A stretch of DNA of 64,000 bases. Origin: Holothuria scabra (Eukaryota; Echinodermata; Holothuroidea; Aspidochirotida; Holothuriidae). Positions 1 to 10,566 of this stretch are shown one piece after another. The stretch lies in contig CM074200.1 of assembly GCA_037179385.1 (NCBI GenBank), positions 31,003,884 to 31,067,883 on the forward strand, in the 5' to 3' direction. Position numbers and translations under genes: made by a program. The notes under the pieces are model-generated. The model worked only from the letters and a program-made list of their open reading frames with translations, was not told where the DNA came from and did not search any database. Numbering within the stretch: the first letter of the stretch is position 1; the number at the start of each line of letters is the position of its first letter.

Positions 1-609
1 TGATCTATGGTGTAGACCTATGTCATGCAGGGATACTATGAGGTGTTTGCATTTCCGGAATTGCGTGCGCGGTGATTACGCGCCTTACTTTCTTTATTGG
101 AGGACAGATAAGAAGACAATTATTTGAACTATTTGCACTGCAGAAAAAAATCGCGGTCCGCACCGCAAAATGGACGGCCGTGTTTTTTTGTCTATGCAAA
201 GTTGTATGCACTGTATGCACGACCGAAAAAGTTGCATATAGGATGAGCAGGCTAGGGTACGTATGCTAACTTGCCAGGACAATGTGTAGCAGCCGACCTA
301 TCCCTAGGACTATATGATATCGCTCTACGCGCGCATGTACAATGGGATCTCAGTCCCGTTTTACGAAATACGAGTAAGCGTAACAAGTGAAGTTGTTATT
401 TCCTATGTGGTTTAGCGTTTGAATTTCTTTGAATATTGTTATTTTACCGTGAGATTTGAAAATTTGAGCGTGAGATGATTCCCCAAACTGTGACATTCAC
501 GTTGAAACCGTGAGAGTTGGCAAGTAGGCCTATGCATTTATTAACTATGCACCATCTACATGCCAAATGTGAAGACCCTACAAATTACCTTTCTTGTAAT
601 ACTGTGAAA

Positions 610-765
610 GCAAGCTTGTCAGCCTTTGGCCCCACTGACCGCAAATGACCTTTCACCTTCACTAAAATCAAAAGGGATCATCTACTCCATACGGCCAACT
701 CACACACCAAATATGAGCTTAGTCACATGCACCTTTCTTGAAATATTGTTTACAAGGTTTTGACT
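610..765 (+). repeat. Relic of TGACC-type dispersed repeat
   Basis: The order of blocks (CCCC...CAAATGACCTTT, CACCTTCACTAAAATC, a GGCCAACTCACACACC segment, then CTTGAAATATTGTTTACAAGG) matches the second copy at 1331-1480 and the tandem array in the UMPS intron at 37200-38080. It is diverged, so an old copy. Confidence 0.6.
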
Positions 766-1330
766 TTAAGTAGTTTATGATATCTGCATAAATACTATTA
801 ACACTTAGGATAAGAAACACATGAGTCAAACTTACCCCAAGTCTTATGTTCTGGCGGACGATTTACCAGGTCCTGGATCTCAGAAAACTTAGGTAAACAA
901 TGCTATTATTACTAGTAGCTGCGAGTATTCGCCGATCAACCTAACGCTAAACTCACTAATAACTGCAAACGGAACAGTGGCGGTAATTCGCCAGTCATTG
1001 ACTACTGGAACAGCACGCAATGTCCTTGCCTGGCGGCAATTCGCCAAGGGCAACGCTATGCTACAGAACTTGGTTATTAATATTAAATGCGCTGTAAGGC
1101 GGATTGGCACGCCATCGCGTAGTGATCGATCACAAGCTCAAGCTACCCGATCCTACACAGTACTTCCTACGCTACACTAATCTGGAGTACTGGCTACACA
1201 CAGTGTAGAATAAACAAGCTAAGTAAACAAAACTAATCAGTCACAAAACAGCTTATAACTGGACTGTCCTGAACTAAAATTAAGGCTATTAAAACTGGAT
1301 AGTCTTCCTAAAGATGATTTTATACAAAGA

Positions 1331-1480
1331 TATCGTTTTCACACGGTTTTGGCGTCTCATTACCCCAAATGACCTTTGACCTCCACCGAAAACAATAGCG
1401 ATAATGTACCTAACATGGCCAACCCACACACCCATATGAGGTAGGTCACAATTAACCTTCTTGGGATATCGTGTTTACAG
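1331..1480 (+). repeat. Relic of TGACC-type dispersed repeat with intact DR1
   Basis: This is a second diverged copy of the repeat at 610-765 and 37200-38080. It keeps TGACCTTTGACCT at 1370-1382, a perfect direct repeat of the nuclear-receptor half-site TGACCT with one spacer base (DR1), followed by CCACC and, near the end, GGGATATCGTGTTTACA. Confidence 0.6.
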
Positions 1481-3860
1481 CCAGTCTGCACAGCCACCAA
1501 AAGTTGCTTCTTTTCTAATTTGAGTATGCATGACGTCACAGCTTTGCATATATAATTAGCAAAAACTAACTGTTTTCAAATCCAAATTTCGACATGAAAA
1601 ACACATAATTTTACAAAATCATCATTAAAATTGATAGAGAACACACTTTCCGATAGTTTTGCAACATTTTTGAAGTATTTTATACACAAAGCAATGAATT
1701 TGAGACGATTTTTTGAACTCGTAAAAACAGTTTTCATTCTGTTCGGAAAATTTGTTTTTTTCTCGAAAACAAGTTTTTTGGCACGGTATGCCAGAAAGAG
1801 GGTACATCAGAAATTTCCTTATACACCTAAAAAACCTAACACTACCATGAAATATTTCTGAATACGGTCAGGTATTCGCAAAGTTTAGAGCAGGTATTGA
1901 CACTGCCTTGCACCGTATGTAAAAAGCCCAATTTCTCGTACCGAGGTGTTTGCATTAGTTGCGCGAAAATGGAACTACACCGAGCGAGAAAATATCCTCC
2001 ACATAAGTATTAATCATGTTAACCTCGTCGAGTCTTCCTTTACGTTTGATTTACATATATATAGCGGGAAAATTACATTGAGAGTCAATTTTTGAAAACC
2101 TTGTAACGATTAAGTGGCTATCGATGCAAGGGTTATAGTGATTGTATCTTAAGTACGTAAGTACCTTGAGTCGATCACCACAGTGTTATACAACGTACGT
2201 CACGATGTACAACACCTATTAATTGACCGACTCATGGTAACCTTTTGACATACATGGCCATACACTTTGCACGTTACCACATTATACAATCAGTAAATCA
2301 CAGTTATTGTACTGGACTCATAAATTATTGCAAAGATTAACATGACAGAAAAATTGTGGCATTAAACTAGACAATGAAGAGGTAAAATGGAGGGATATTG
2401 GAATGTATAGTTCATCTTGTAAGGCTTGTTAGTGAACTCTGGGGTAATTAACGCTATACAGTCAGTCCTTATCCTTAGGTGGTGAGGTAAAAGAAATGAA
2501 GCCTCGGATCAGAAACACTTTGTTTAGTAATATAAGTTGTGAACAGCATGTGGAACTGGGTGGGTCTTAAGTTTTTTTAGGGAACTGGGTACTCAGTACA
2601 CAACCCCCACCCCCATAAACAACTGGAGACATATCAACTGAGAGTCCAAGGTAACAACAGGCCATCAAGTTAATTCAAGTTAGTGACAAAAACTTTGACT
2701 GTAATATGCCATTACTATGTGATGGGGCAATTGCTACATTATTCATCTCTCCTCTGCTCAGTTAGTGGTGTAAAATGACAACAGTTTATACTTCAAATGA
2801 GAAGGCAGTCTCAGAAGAACATATGAGATTTCATCCATCAGAATTAACAGCTGATGATACAGGACACAATTAAGTGTACAACCAAAATTCTTAAGTCAGT
2901 AAATTGGCATTTTGCTTGTGTAGAGAAAAATTGTCCTCTAGGATACACTGACTCAGAATCCCATTTGTGCTTTTATACAAGAAAAGGGTATATAGCAATG
3001 CAAGCTCTAATCTTGACCTTAACCCCCAAATGGGCCTAGAGCAGCTAGTAGGTGTAGGCTATAACTAGCAATTAAATTTCAACAGGAACAGGCTGAGAAC
3101 TAAGGCACAATTAATTCATTTGTGTAGAAATATGATTCAGCACAACAATACAAAAATACAGTACTAAGTAAGAAAACTGAGAACAATGGCCCAGGCAAAA
3201 TAAAAAACAAAAAAATCCTGAAACTGACGGAGCTCTTATAGGTGCGCATTCCATATACTCTAAGTATATTCCTCAAGTCATTTCCCTTTTGAAAATTCTT
3301 GACTTTGTCTGGTAAAACCATATGAAAGAATTAACGACAGGCTGGTAAAGTGTATGTGTAAATAAATGGCTATAGGGCCTATATCAATTGTTTCATGATG
3401 TAGCCTGCAATACCTGTAAGTGTAACACTAATTTGCTTATTTTGGATCTTCATCTTCATCGTTGGTACTGTACATTGCTCCCAATTCAACTCACAATGTG
3501 CATATGACACAATAATTTTGTGCTACAGGCCTCTTTAAATTTTTTACAAGCTTTTTTTCTAAAATGAAAACTCACTCATACAGCAAGCAAGGACTAGTAA
3601 AGTACGGTATCTGTATGATGATCACAGATCATCAGTACACATTCATACATTCACTATGTACCATCATGGCGAGGTACCATATAGTGTGCAGTTTTAGCAT
3701 GCATAGGCCAAGGCCTAGTATAGACTAGGCCTGTCTGTAAAATTTTAATGTTTTTTGTTAGTGGTTTAAAACCTTAAAAGGGCCTGTCAGTCGTATTAAA
3801 ATTCACTTTATTACTTGACATAATGACTAAAATAGTATCCTAGTTAGCAGCCTAGAATCG

Positions 3861-3870
3861 AAAGACAATG
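3861..3870. repeat. Left 10-bp target-site duplication
   Basis: AAAGACAATG lies directly left of GGGTGTCTAC, the left end of the large element. The identical 10 bp lie directly right of GTAGACACCC at 17768-17777. A perfect direct repeat placed exactly at both ends of a long inverted repeat is the expected mark of one insertion event. Confidence 0.8.
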
Positions 3871-4522
3871 GGGTGTCTACAAAACTAAGATCTAAGACCT
3901 AAGACCTGCAAAACTAAGACCCGACCAACTGCAAAACTAAGACCCCACTGCAAAACTTAGACCCGACCAGCTGCAAAACTAAGACCCCACTGCAAAATTA
4001 AGACCCGACCAACTGCAAAACTAAGACCCCACTGCAAAACTAAGACCCGACCAGCTGCAAAACTAAGACCCCACTGCAAAACTAAGACCCGACCAACTGA
4101 AAAACTAAGACCCCACTGCAAAACTAAGACCCGACCAACTGCAAAACTAAGACCCCACTGCAAAACTAAGACCCGACCAACTGCAAAACTAAGACCCCAC
4201 TGCAAAACTAAGACCCGACCAACTGCAAAACTAAGACCCCAATGCAAAACTATTTATTCATTTGTTATAGTAGGGTGCATGTTGTCCATTATACTATGTC
4301 ACTTTATGATGGATATCAATTAATTTTACCAAACCAGGTCTTACCTAACTACTCGTTATTTTTTCAAAAAAGTTTCATAGTTTTGAGAAATAATTTATTG
4401 AAAAAAAACATTCATTTTATGAGATTTTACACTATATCTGAGTTAAACTTTCTCATGTGAGTTGATAAGTCTTTCACTTGGTCAATGAAGAAGATGTAAC
4501 ACAGTGCATTGGACCACCTAGC
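3871..4522 (+). repeat. Left terminal inverted repeat
   Basis: The outer part holds GGGTGTCTAC, two short TCTAAGACC-type units and the 42-bp array. The inner part (about 4253-4522) is unique sequence that matches the reverse complement of 17201-17470, including the block CACAGTGCATTGGACCACCT. Small indels separate the two arms. The array is two units longer than on the right. Confidence 0.85.
3905..4252 (+). repeat. 42-bp tandem array (about 8 units), left arm
   Basis: Each unit is a dimer of a 23-bp and a 19-bp block, both ending TGCAAAACTAA: one carries GACCCGACCAAC or CAGC, the other GACCCCAC. Because 42 is a multiple of three, the minus strand stays open as a 14-residue repeat; this is a by-product of the unit length and is not taken as a gene. 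Confidence 0.9.
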
Positions 4523-6693
4523 ACCACCTAGCACTCAGGTGGGGAGGATCTTTATAAAGGATGACATGGTCATGCGCATAAATCGAACACACCTCTGTGC
4601 AGACATGCTGTCAACACTCATGGTCCTCAAATGAAGGCATCCTGTGAAATGTGAGTACATGGTCATGTAGTTTGGTTGAACTGAAAACTTGGCATTACTA
4701 CATTCAGTTATGTGACTGGTTGGACAAACTCACCAGGGAATTAATCTCCAAAATTCCGCAACAGACTTGTAACAATGAGCGTCTCCACTTTTAAAAGAAG
4801 GGCCACATTATTCAAGTAATAGATTATGTTAAGTTATAACTCTGTTTGGCATGGGATTGAAGAAAAGGTCGATAATGCTCTCTCCTTCTGTAATGTCATC
4901 ATTTTGAGCATGAAAATTAGATAAAAACGTATTCAGGATTTTGGGCAGTTTATTTTTCTATGCATACATATTCCGTCTCAAAGTTCTGCAGCTACTGGTT
5001 GAATCAGCTAGTCTGAGTGGACACCTTTTGGTCTCGGTCTTGGAAATGCTAGTCTATCGTGATACTACAACGCTGCCACAGAAGTGGGCACGCTGCTCAC
5101 CACCAGAGCAGCAGTATTGAAACCGTGGTCATGCATGGTGTATGTGTGACCAAATGTGACAGCTAGAAAATCATAAAGACACAAATCATTTCTTCCAACC
5201 ATTGTTTATTTTCATAAGTATGTTACATATATTTATCTAGCAAAGGATGATTTAAAAGAGTCAACTGAATGTTCACCTTCGTATATCACTACCATTTCTC
5301 AGTTTCTTTTCTACGTTTCTTCCATTTTACTTCCATTATACTGAGCGTCGGAACATTTACTGCACTAGGCTGGAAGCGCCGGATGCATATGAGATCCGAC
5401 CCCGCAGTCCTAAGCCAAATTTATTTTTGGTTATTAAGGAAGATACTGCATTCTTGTGAAATTTTCATTGATTTCCTATGATCGGTTCTCAAGATATTGA
5501 CAATTGAACTAGAATTTTTTTTATAAACAATGAGCTTAAAGAAAGTAGGTATGAGGTCATGGATTCACATTGTTGGTCAATGTTTTGTGTCTATTTATAA
5601 TTCACCAACAATTTTATGCAGCTTTAATAATTCTGATATCTTGATACCATACGGGCATTCAGAGCAAAGCAATTAAAAAAAAATCACATGTCTTAGGAGC
5701 AAGATTTCATCCTTAACCAATTCAAGGTCAAAGCCTATTGTTCAGATGCATATATCTTACAATCGTTCTTTCGATCTGTAAAGTTTATATTACGGAGAAT
5801 TCAAGAATGCAGGATGAAGAAAAACCAAGGTCAAACTAATATAGGAAGAAAATAAAGGAAAACAATGCATTGGCCAACAATATGAATCCATGAATGCTAA
5901 ATTAATTCAAGGTCACTTTTTTATACAAAATTGTCAACTTTAGTTGCTAAATCATATGAACTGAACATCAGGGGGAAAGGAATGCAAGTTTCACTAGAGT
6001 GATTAGAATATGTTCCTGAAATCGCTGGCTCGATTTGAACCAATTGGTGGGAAACTGGGCCATGAAAGTTTATCCATCCAGCCGGCCGATCGACCGACTG
6101 ACCGACCCACCCACTACGGTAACTACCTTTAACATACCAAAAATAATTTTGGCCCTGGACCGTATCTTTATTTCATATTTTTTTAAGGCACTACATTGCA
6201 ATACTGACAAGGAACTCGGGTAGGATTTCCATCTGACCTTGTGAGTTTTTATACAGATTGAAACATTTTCCATACCTTGTTGGAAATAACCTCAAACTTG
6301 CAATCCATCTATAAAAAATATATGATTTGGATTGCATTCATACTAAATTTGTGACTTCACATTGACAGCCAGTTTCTCTCTCACTACCGCATGTGCTATG
6401 TTTGATTAAAGTCTGCTGCCAGTGTGACATCATCAATCACTTAATTGTTGTAGTGTCAATGCGTCTTTAGGTGTGCATCAACTGCTTTAATTGTTATTAC
6501 ACATGATACCAACACTATGTTTACGTGAAACTTACAGTATATTTCTTCCATGTGAGATTAGGAGACTTGCCCCTGTTAAAAACATTAATTAACCTTATGC
6601 TTTAATACGATGCACAAACTTCTAATATGACTCGCACCCTTTTAGCTCCTAACACTTCACACATTATCTTATCACAATATGCTAGTCTAGTCA
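4523..6693. other. Element interior, no gene recognised
   Basis: No open frame resembles a protein. The block around 4665-4718 (TGGTTGAACTGAAAACTTGG and following, with CATTCAGTTATGTGACT) is the inverted match of 16220-16271, so the inverted arms continue inward beyond the main terminal repeats. A fragment of the SINE tail lies at 6023-6072. Confidence 0.5.
6023..6072 (+). repeat. SINE tail fragment
   Basis: The blocks GGCTCGATTTGAACCAAT and GGTGGGAAACTGGGCCATGAAA correspond to the 3' part of the tRNA-derived SINE at 20885-21120 (GGCTCGACTTGAACCAATAG, then GGAAACTCGGCCGTAAAA). Only this last ~50 bp is present. Confidence 0.55.
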
Positions 6694-8146
6694 CAGTGGC
6701 ATAACCAGACTTTTTGATTCGGGATGGGGGGGGGGGGACTGAGGGGGGCGGCAAAGGTTGACGTGGGGGGCAAGCAGGAATAACGCTATCTATGCCAAGC
6801 GCCACCAGCAGTTGGCGCGTAGCTTACCGAAAGGATCTTTGCTAAAAATGCCCCTCGGATTGTCGGAAATGGCACTTAAGTTCCCAGTGTCTTTGGAACT
6901 GTGAATTTCAGCAAAATATCCCTTATTTTTTGAAACACAGGTCTGGAACTTAATACTTCCACCATGAATGTTTGCTACATGCCAAAGAGGGACCTGCTAG
7001 AGTCTTAATAGGTTGGTCAAAAAGGGTTTCCACTGTGTGAAAGCATCGCTTGTTCCTCCGTTTATTGCATAAGTTGACCATTTTATTGCTTATGTACCTG
7101 TGGAAATGAAATAGCCACACCATGCCTTAATTTAAACTGTGAAAATCTGAAACCTTCACATGAATTGTGTTTAATTAATCATACACATGTCAAGAAAAGA
7201 ACATGCCAAATTTCTCGATTAAATGACTCATGTTTTTTATTTGTATAAAGTTTGACCTAGTCAGAATCACGATTTGCCATCTTTTCTATCAAAAATGCTT
7301 TCGTATGGGGACCTTGACAATTTGTTTGCTTTTAAAATTAACTGTTTGCTTTTACTCTATTATTTTGGTCTTAACTTTTCTTCAACAAAGAACTAAATTG
7401 AGCTGGGGCTATTTCTTTCTGTTTTAAGAAAAAAATATATTAATAGGAACAAAACTAAGAACATTTCAGTAACTACTGTACAATATATTCACTCATTTAT
7501 AAACCTTCTACTCCCACCCTACTATACACCCAGCCCACATACACGAAAAATCGGTGTAATTTGTACGTGTTTCAATGCAAACTCTGTTCGTACAGATGCT
7601 TTTGCCACTCATAAATACATAAATATGGCAGCCGAATGCCCATGCGATCAGAGCTGTTTTGGGGAGTCTGTCCTTTTTCTAGTTCTTACATCTGGCTCTA
7701 TGGTACTGAGACGGTTTTCCTGTGCACGTAGTTCCCACGGACAACCCCCCTAAGTGTTCTGTGAAACATATGAGGGTCCAACCGACCGCTAATGTGCTGT
7801 GGTTGCATGTAAGTACTACATCCGAACAGGGAGCTAAATAAACTTCTCAGCTCCCTGTTCCGAATACAACTTTCAAGTCACCGTGACGGTGCTCTGGACT
7901 TCTGGAGAAGTCGGCTACCTCTAACTTACAAAACCGGAACCTCTGTGTTGTAGTAACCATTTTTCCGTGCAAATGCTAAAAAATCGTAATAGTCAAGCAG
8001 TGTTTGTGGAGTTTTTGTATCATACAAACTTTGCCTGTTTTTTTTTCAACCTGCGAATTTCATTTGGGATGAAAGCGGGGGGGGGGGCAAGGCATTTCAT
8101 GGGGGCTCCCGTCCCCTGCCCCCTGCTGGTTACGGTTACGCCACTG
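6694..8146 (+). mobile_element. Non-autonomous hAT-type element, 1453 bp
   Basis: The left end is CAGTGGCATAACCAG and the right end GGTTACGCCACTG, an inverted pair. Both sides carry the perfect 8-bp duplication TCTAGTCA (6686-6693 and 8147-8154). CAGTG ends and an 8-bp duplication are characteristic of hAT elements. G-tracts near both ends and internal blocks such as AGCGCCACCA with GTTGGCGCG are shared with the elements at 10567-13370 and 62348 onward. No transposase frame exists, so it would depend on one supplied in trans. It sits inside the larger foldback element and is therefore younger than it. Confidence 0.85.
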
Positions 8147-8944
8147 TCTAGTCATATGGCAGTAGTTGGGCAGCTCATCCATACACAAGTCTTGACATAC
8201 TGTTAAGCAATTGGCAAATTAATACCACAGCTAGAGCTACTGTATCAAACCCAACTGCTAAGCTAGTTCCGATGTATCTGGTCTGAATCATGACCGTACA
8301 GGATGCATGAGGGCATGCCCCCCCCCCCCAAATGTTAGACGCATTACGAAATGGAGCAGATATATTTTGTCTCAGTTATGCAATTGGGCTGTAAAAAGGG
8401 CCTGGAACTGTGGTTGCACCAAAATGTTTTGTACTTGGGACAGATAACCTTAGGCAGTACCTTTATTAGCATAAGACGGTACATTTTTACAACTTGTTTA
8501 GCATTATTTGAAACTCTGTGTTGAGTTACATAAATGGAAAAAATGTTTTTTATCATACTTCTTCAGAAAGTTACATTCATGAATAAATGTCCCATACGAA
8601 ACACCTGTATTATGGTAATCATGCAAATGAGATAGTATTAATCACATAAAAACGGACGTTTTCAAAAAACAATTGTATCATGGTTTAATATGATCTGTTT
8701 GGTTTATGATGACACCAAATATTCATTCATATTATCAGCTTCCCGTTTTGTCATTTGAGGGGTCCTTAGCATATACTAAACCAAGTTGTGATAACTTCAC
8801 ACCTTCGGGGAGCCTGGGCTAAATCTTTTACCCACAGATAGGGCCTGTATTATATGCTAATACTGAGCTTCGACGGTCTCACAGGTATGGACTCCACGAA
8901 GAAAAGTTGTGCTCCGTGCCTATTTTAAACTGCACTTCATGCAT

Positions 8945-9043
8945 TTTTTGGGTGGGGGAACTCTACATTTTCTTTTGCCCTCAGTGCAGTCCCCCTACCC
9001 CCCCCCCCCCACACACATTTCTGAAATCCTGGTGCTGCCACTG
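8945..9043 (-). repeat. hAT-type end fragment
   Basis: Read on the minus strand it begins CAGTGGCAGCACCAGGATTTC followed by a G-tract, like the ends of the complete hAT-type elements in this window. The opposite end was not identified and no target duplication is visible, so this is probably a solo or worn end. Confidence 0.4.
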
Positions 9044-9587
9044 GTCTTGAAAAAATATTTCCCCGCTCTCTGGAAAATACGCACACCAAAACGCTGTCCC
9101 ACGGTCCTTTAGAGATTGCAATTGTTTGGATAATCTCCTATGTACAGTGCAATAACCCTTTCAGTAGGCACTAGGATTAATAGACACATTCACCTAGCAC
9201 TGGCTCGCCCAGGATTCAGCTTACACACACCTCGTGCGAACACAAGGAGTTATGTGCACACCAACATAGGATTCAGCCTCACATACCAAACTGGGGAAAA
9301 TGTTCTTTTATCTTTACATATCATGCCATGCAAACTATAATAGCCAAAAAGTAAACCAGTATAACTTTTGGTTCAGCCAGCTGAAGAAATAAGCAAAAAC
9401 CCAAGGAGAATTAGTAATGACATGGTGTGTACTACGATACAGACTACAGCAACATTTAGCCTGTACGGTAGGCCTATGATGTATCTATTTTCAGATGGTA
9501 TAATGGTTGGTTCAAAGTTCTAACATGTTCTAAATTAGAACACCTCATTAAAATCATTCATTTATCAGTTATATGTCAATATTTTCT

Positions 9588-10289
9588 TCAATTAAGTAAA
9601 ATAACATTAAGAAATAATTGTGACTCTATATGGTATGGTAAAAACTGACAATTATTTTGAATCGTTTTGATAGGCTTGTTCACCCATGATTTTGCACGGT
9701 CGTCTTCACACAAATGCAGATAATGTTGATTTGAAACTAGTATGTTGTCTGGCTTCAAGTCTCTGTGCACAATGTCACAGTTGTGAAGGTAACTCAGTCC
9801 TCTGCAAACATCACTAGCAATGAACTCAGTCAAGTGTTCCATTCCTTGAAAGCCAAATCTGTCAACATACTTTAAAAAATTTCTGAGTGACGACACACTG
9901 TAGGTTTGTCCCATAGGAGTAAAGTCGAATTGACTACATTCCATTAGCACTGAGAATTTGTTAATATTGCTGCTCGTATCATAGCAAATACTGTCAAATT
10001 TCACAATGTTTTCATGATCCCGGGAATGCATCAGCCTTGCTTCTTTGGCAAAAAGACATAGGGAGTCGTCGTCATCTACCATTGACTCTTTCAAGACAAA
10101 AATTTTGCCATATTTCTTACACTTGGAGATAATGCCATAGCTTCCCTGACCAAGGGAAGATAAAATTTCCACATTCTCTTGGTGGGTGACTGGGAGTCCT
10201 TTCAGATGCCTTATGTAACCAGGATTACTCTGGTCTTTCGTAAGCTTTGGAACTTTAATTCTTGGCAACAATGGTTGTTTAAATGCCAT
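9588..10289 (-). CDS. Protein kinase domain exon, truncated before DFG
   Basis: The 233-codon frame encodes the first two-thirds of a eukaryotic-type protein kinase domain. It has the glycine loop GQGSYG (residues 47-52), the ATP-anchoring lysine in FVLKES (K67), a candidate alpha-C glutamate (KEARL, E83) and the catalytic loop HRDLKPDN (175-182, D177). The frame continues to SWVNKPI and then runs into residues with no kinase character and a stop, so the DFG metal-binding motif, activation segment and C-lobe are missing. A good splice acceptor (TTTTCTTTTAG) ends at 10297, just before the ATG, so the exon starts at 10296 and earlier exons are expected. No obvious donor follows the last kinase-like residues, which favours a deletion or decay. 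The exon lies inside the foldback element. The kinase call is firm; activity, substrate and subfamily are unknown. Confidence 0.75.
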   Translation of the reverse strand: MAFKQPLLPRIKVPKLTKDQSNPGYIRHLKGLPVTHQENVEILSSLGQGSYGIISKCKKYGKIFVLKESMVDDDDSLCLFAKEARLMHSRDHENIVKFDSICYDTSSNINKFSVLMECSQFDFTPMGQTYSVSSLRNFLKYVDRFGFQGMEHLTEFIASDVCRGLSYLHNCDIVHRDLKPDNILVSNQHYLHLCEDDRAKSWVNKPIKTIQNNCQFLPYHIESQLFLNVILLN

Positions 10290-10566
10290 ATTGATCCTAA
10301 AAGAAAATTAAAAAAACGGAAAGTTAGAGTTTTGCATTCTTTCAAGTTGTACTGCATTTACAAGTGGACCTGATATATTTGCAAAGTACTCTTTTCTTAA
10401 AAATGTGGTTCATGTAAAAATTTCAGTTAACTCTGTAGGGGTGGTTTTTGTATGGTATAGAGGTCTGTCAATTTAATTGAGTACTGTAGGCGATTTCGTA
10501 GTGGAATAACAGAGCGTATAAAATAAGACATGTCTAAAGTGTGTCCCTACGTATCAAGTTTAAAGG

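Larger units (their letters stand above)
1..3860. other. No gene recognised; worn repeats
   Basis: All open frames here are short (under about 100 codons) and none resembles a known protein or shows a convincing pair of splice sites. The stretch holds two relics of a dispersed repeat (610-765 and 1331-1480), a 25-bp segment at 1858-1882 that recurs at 17982-18006, and AT-rich sequence. Distant exons of a neighbouring gene cannot be excluded by eye. Confidence 0.5.

Noticed and set aside
3957..4247. Minus-strand open frame with 14-residue repeats (and its twin at 17475-17753)
   Set aside because: It is the translation of the 42-bp terminal arrays, which stay open because 42 is divisible by three; no independent sign of coding.
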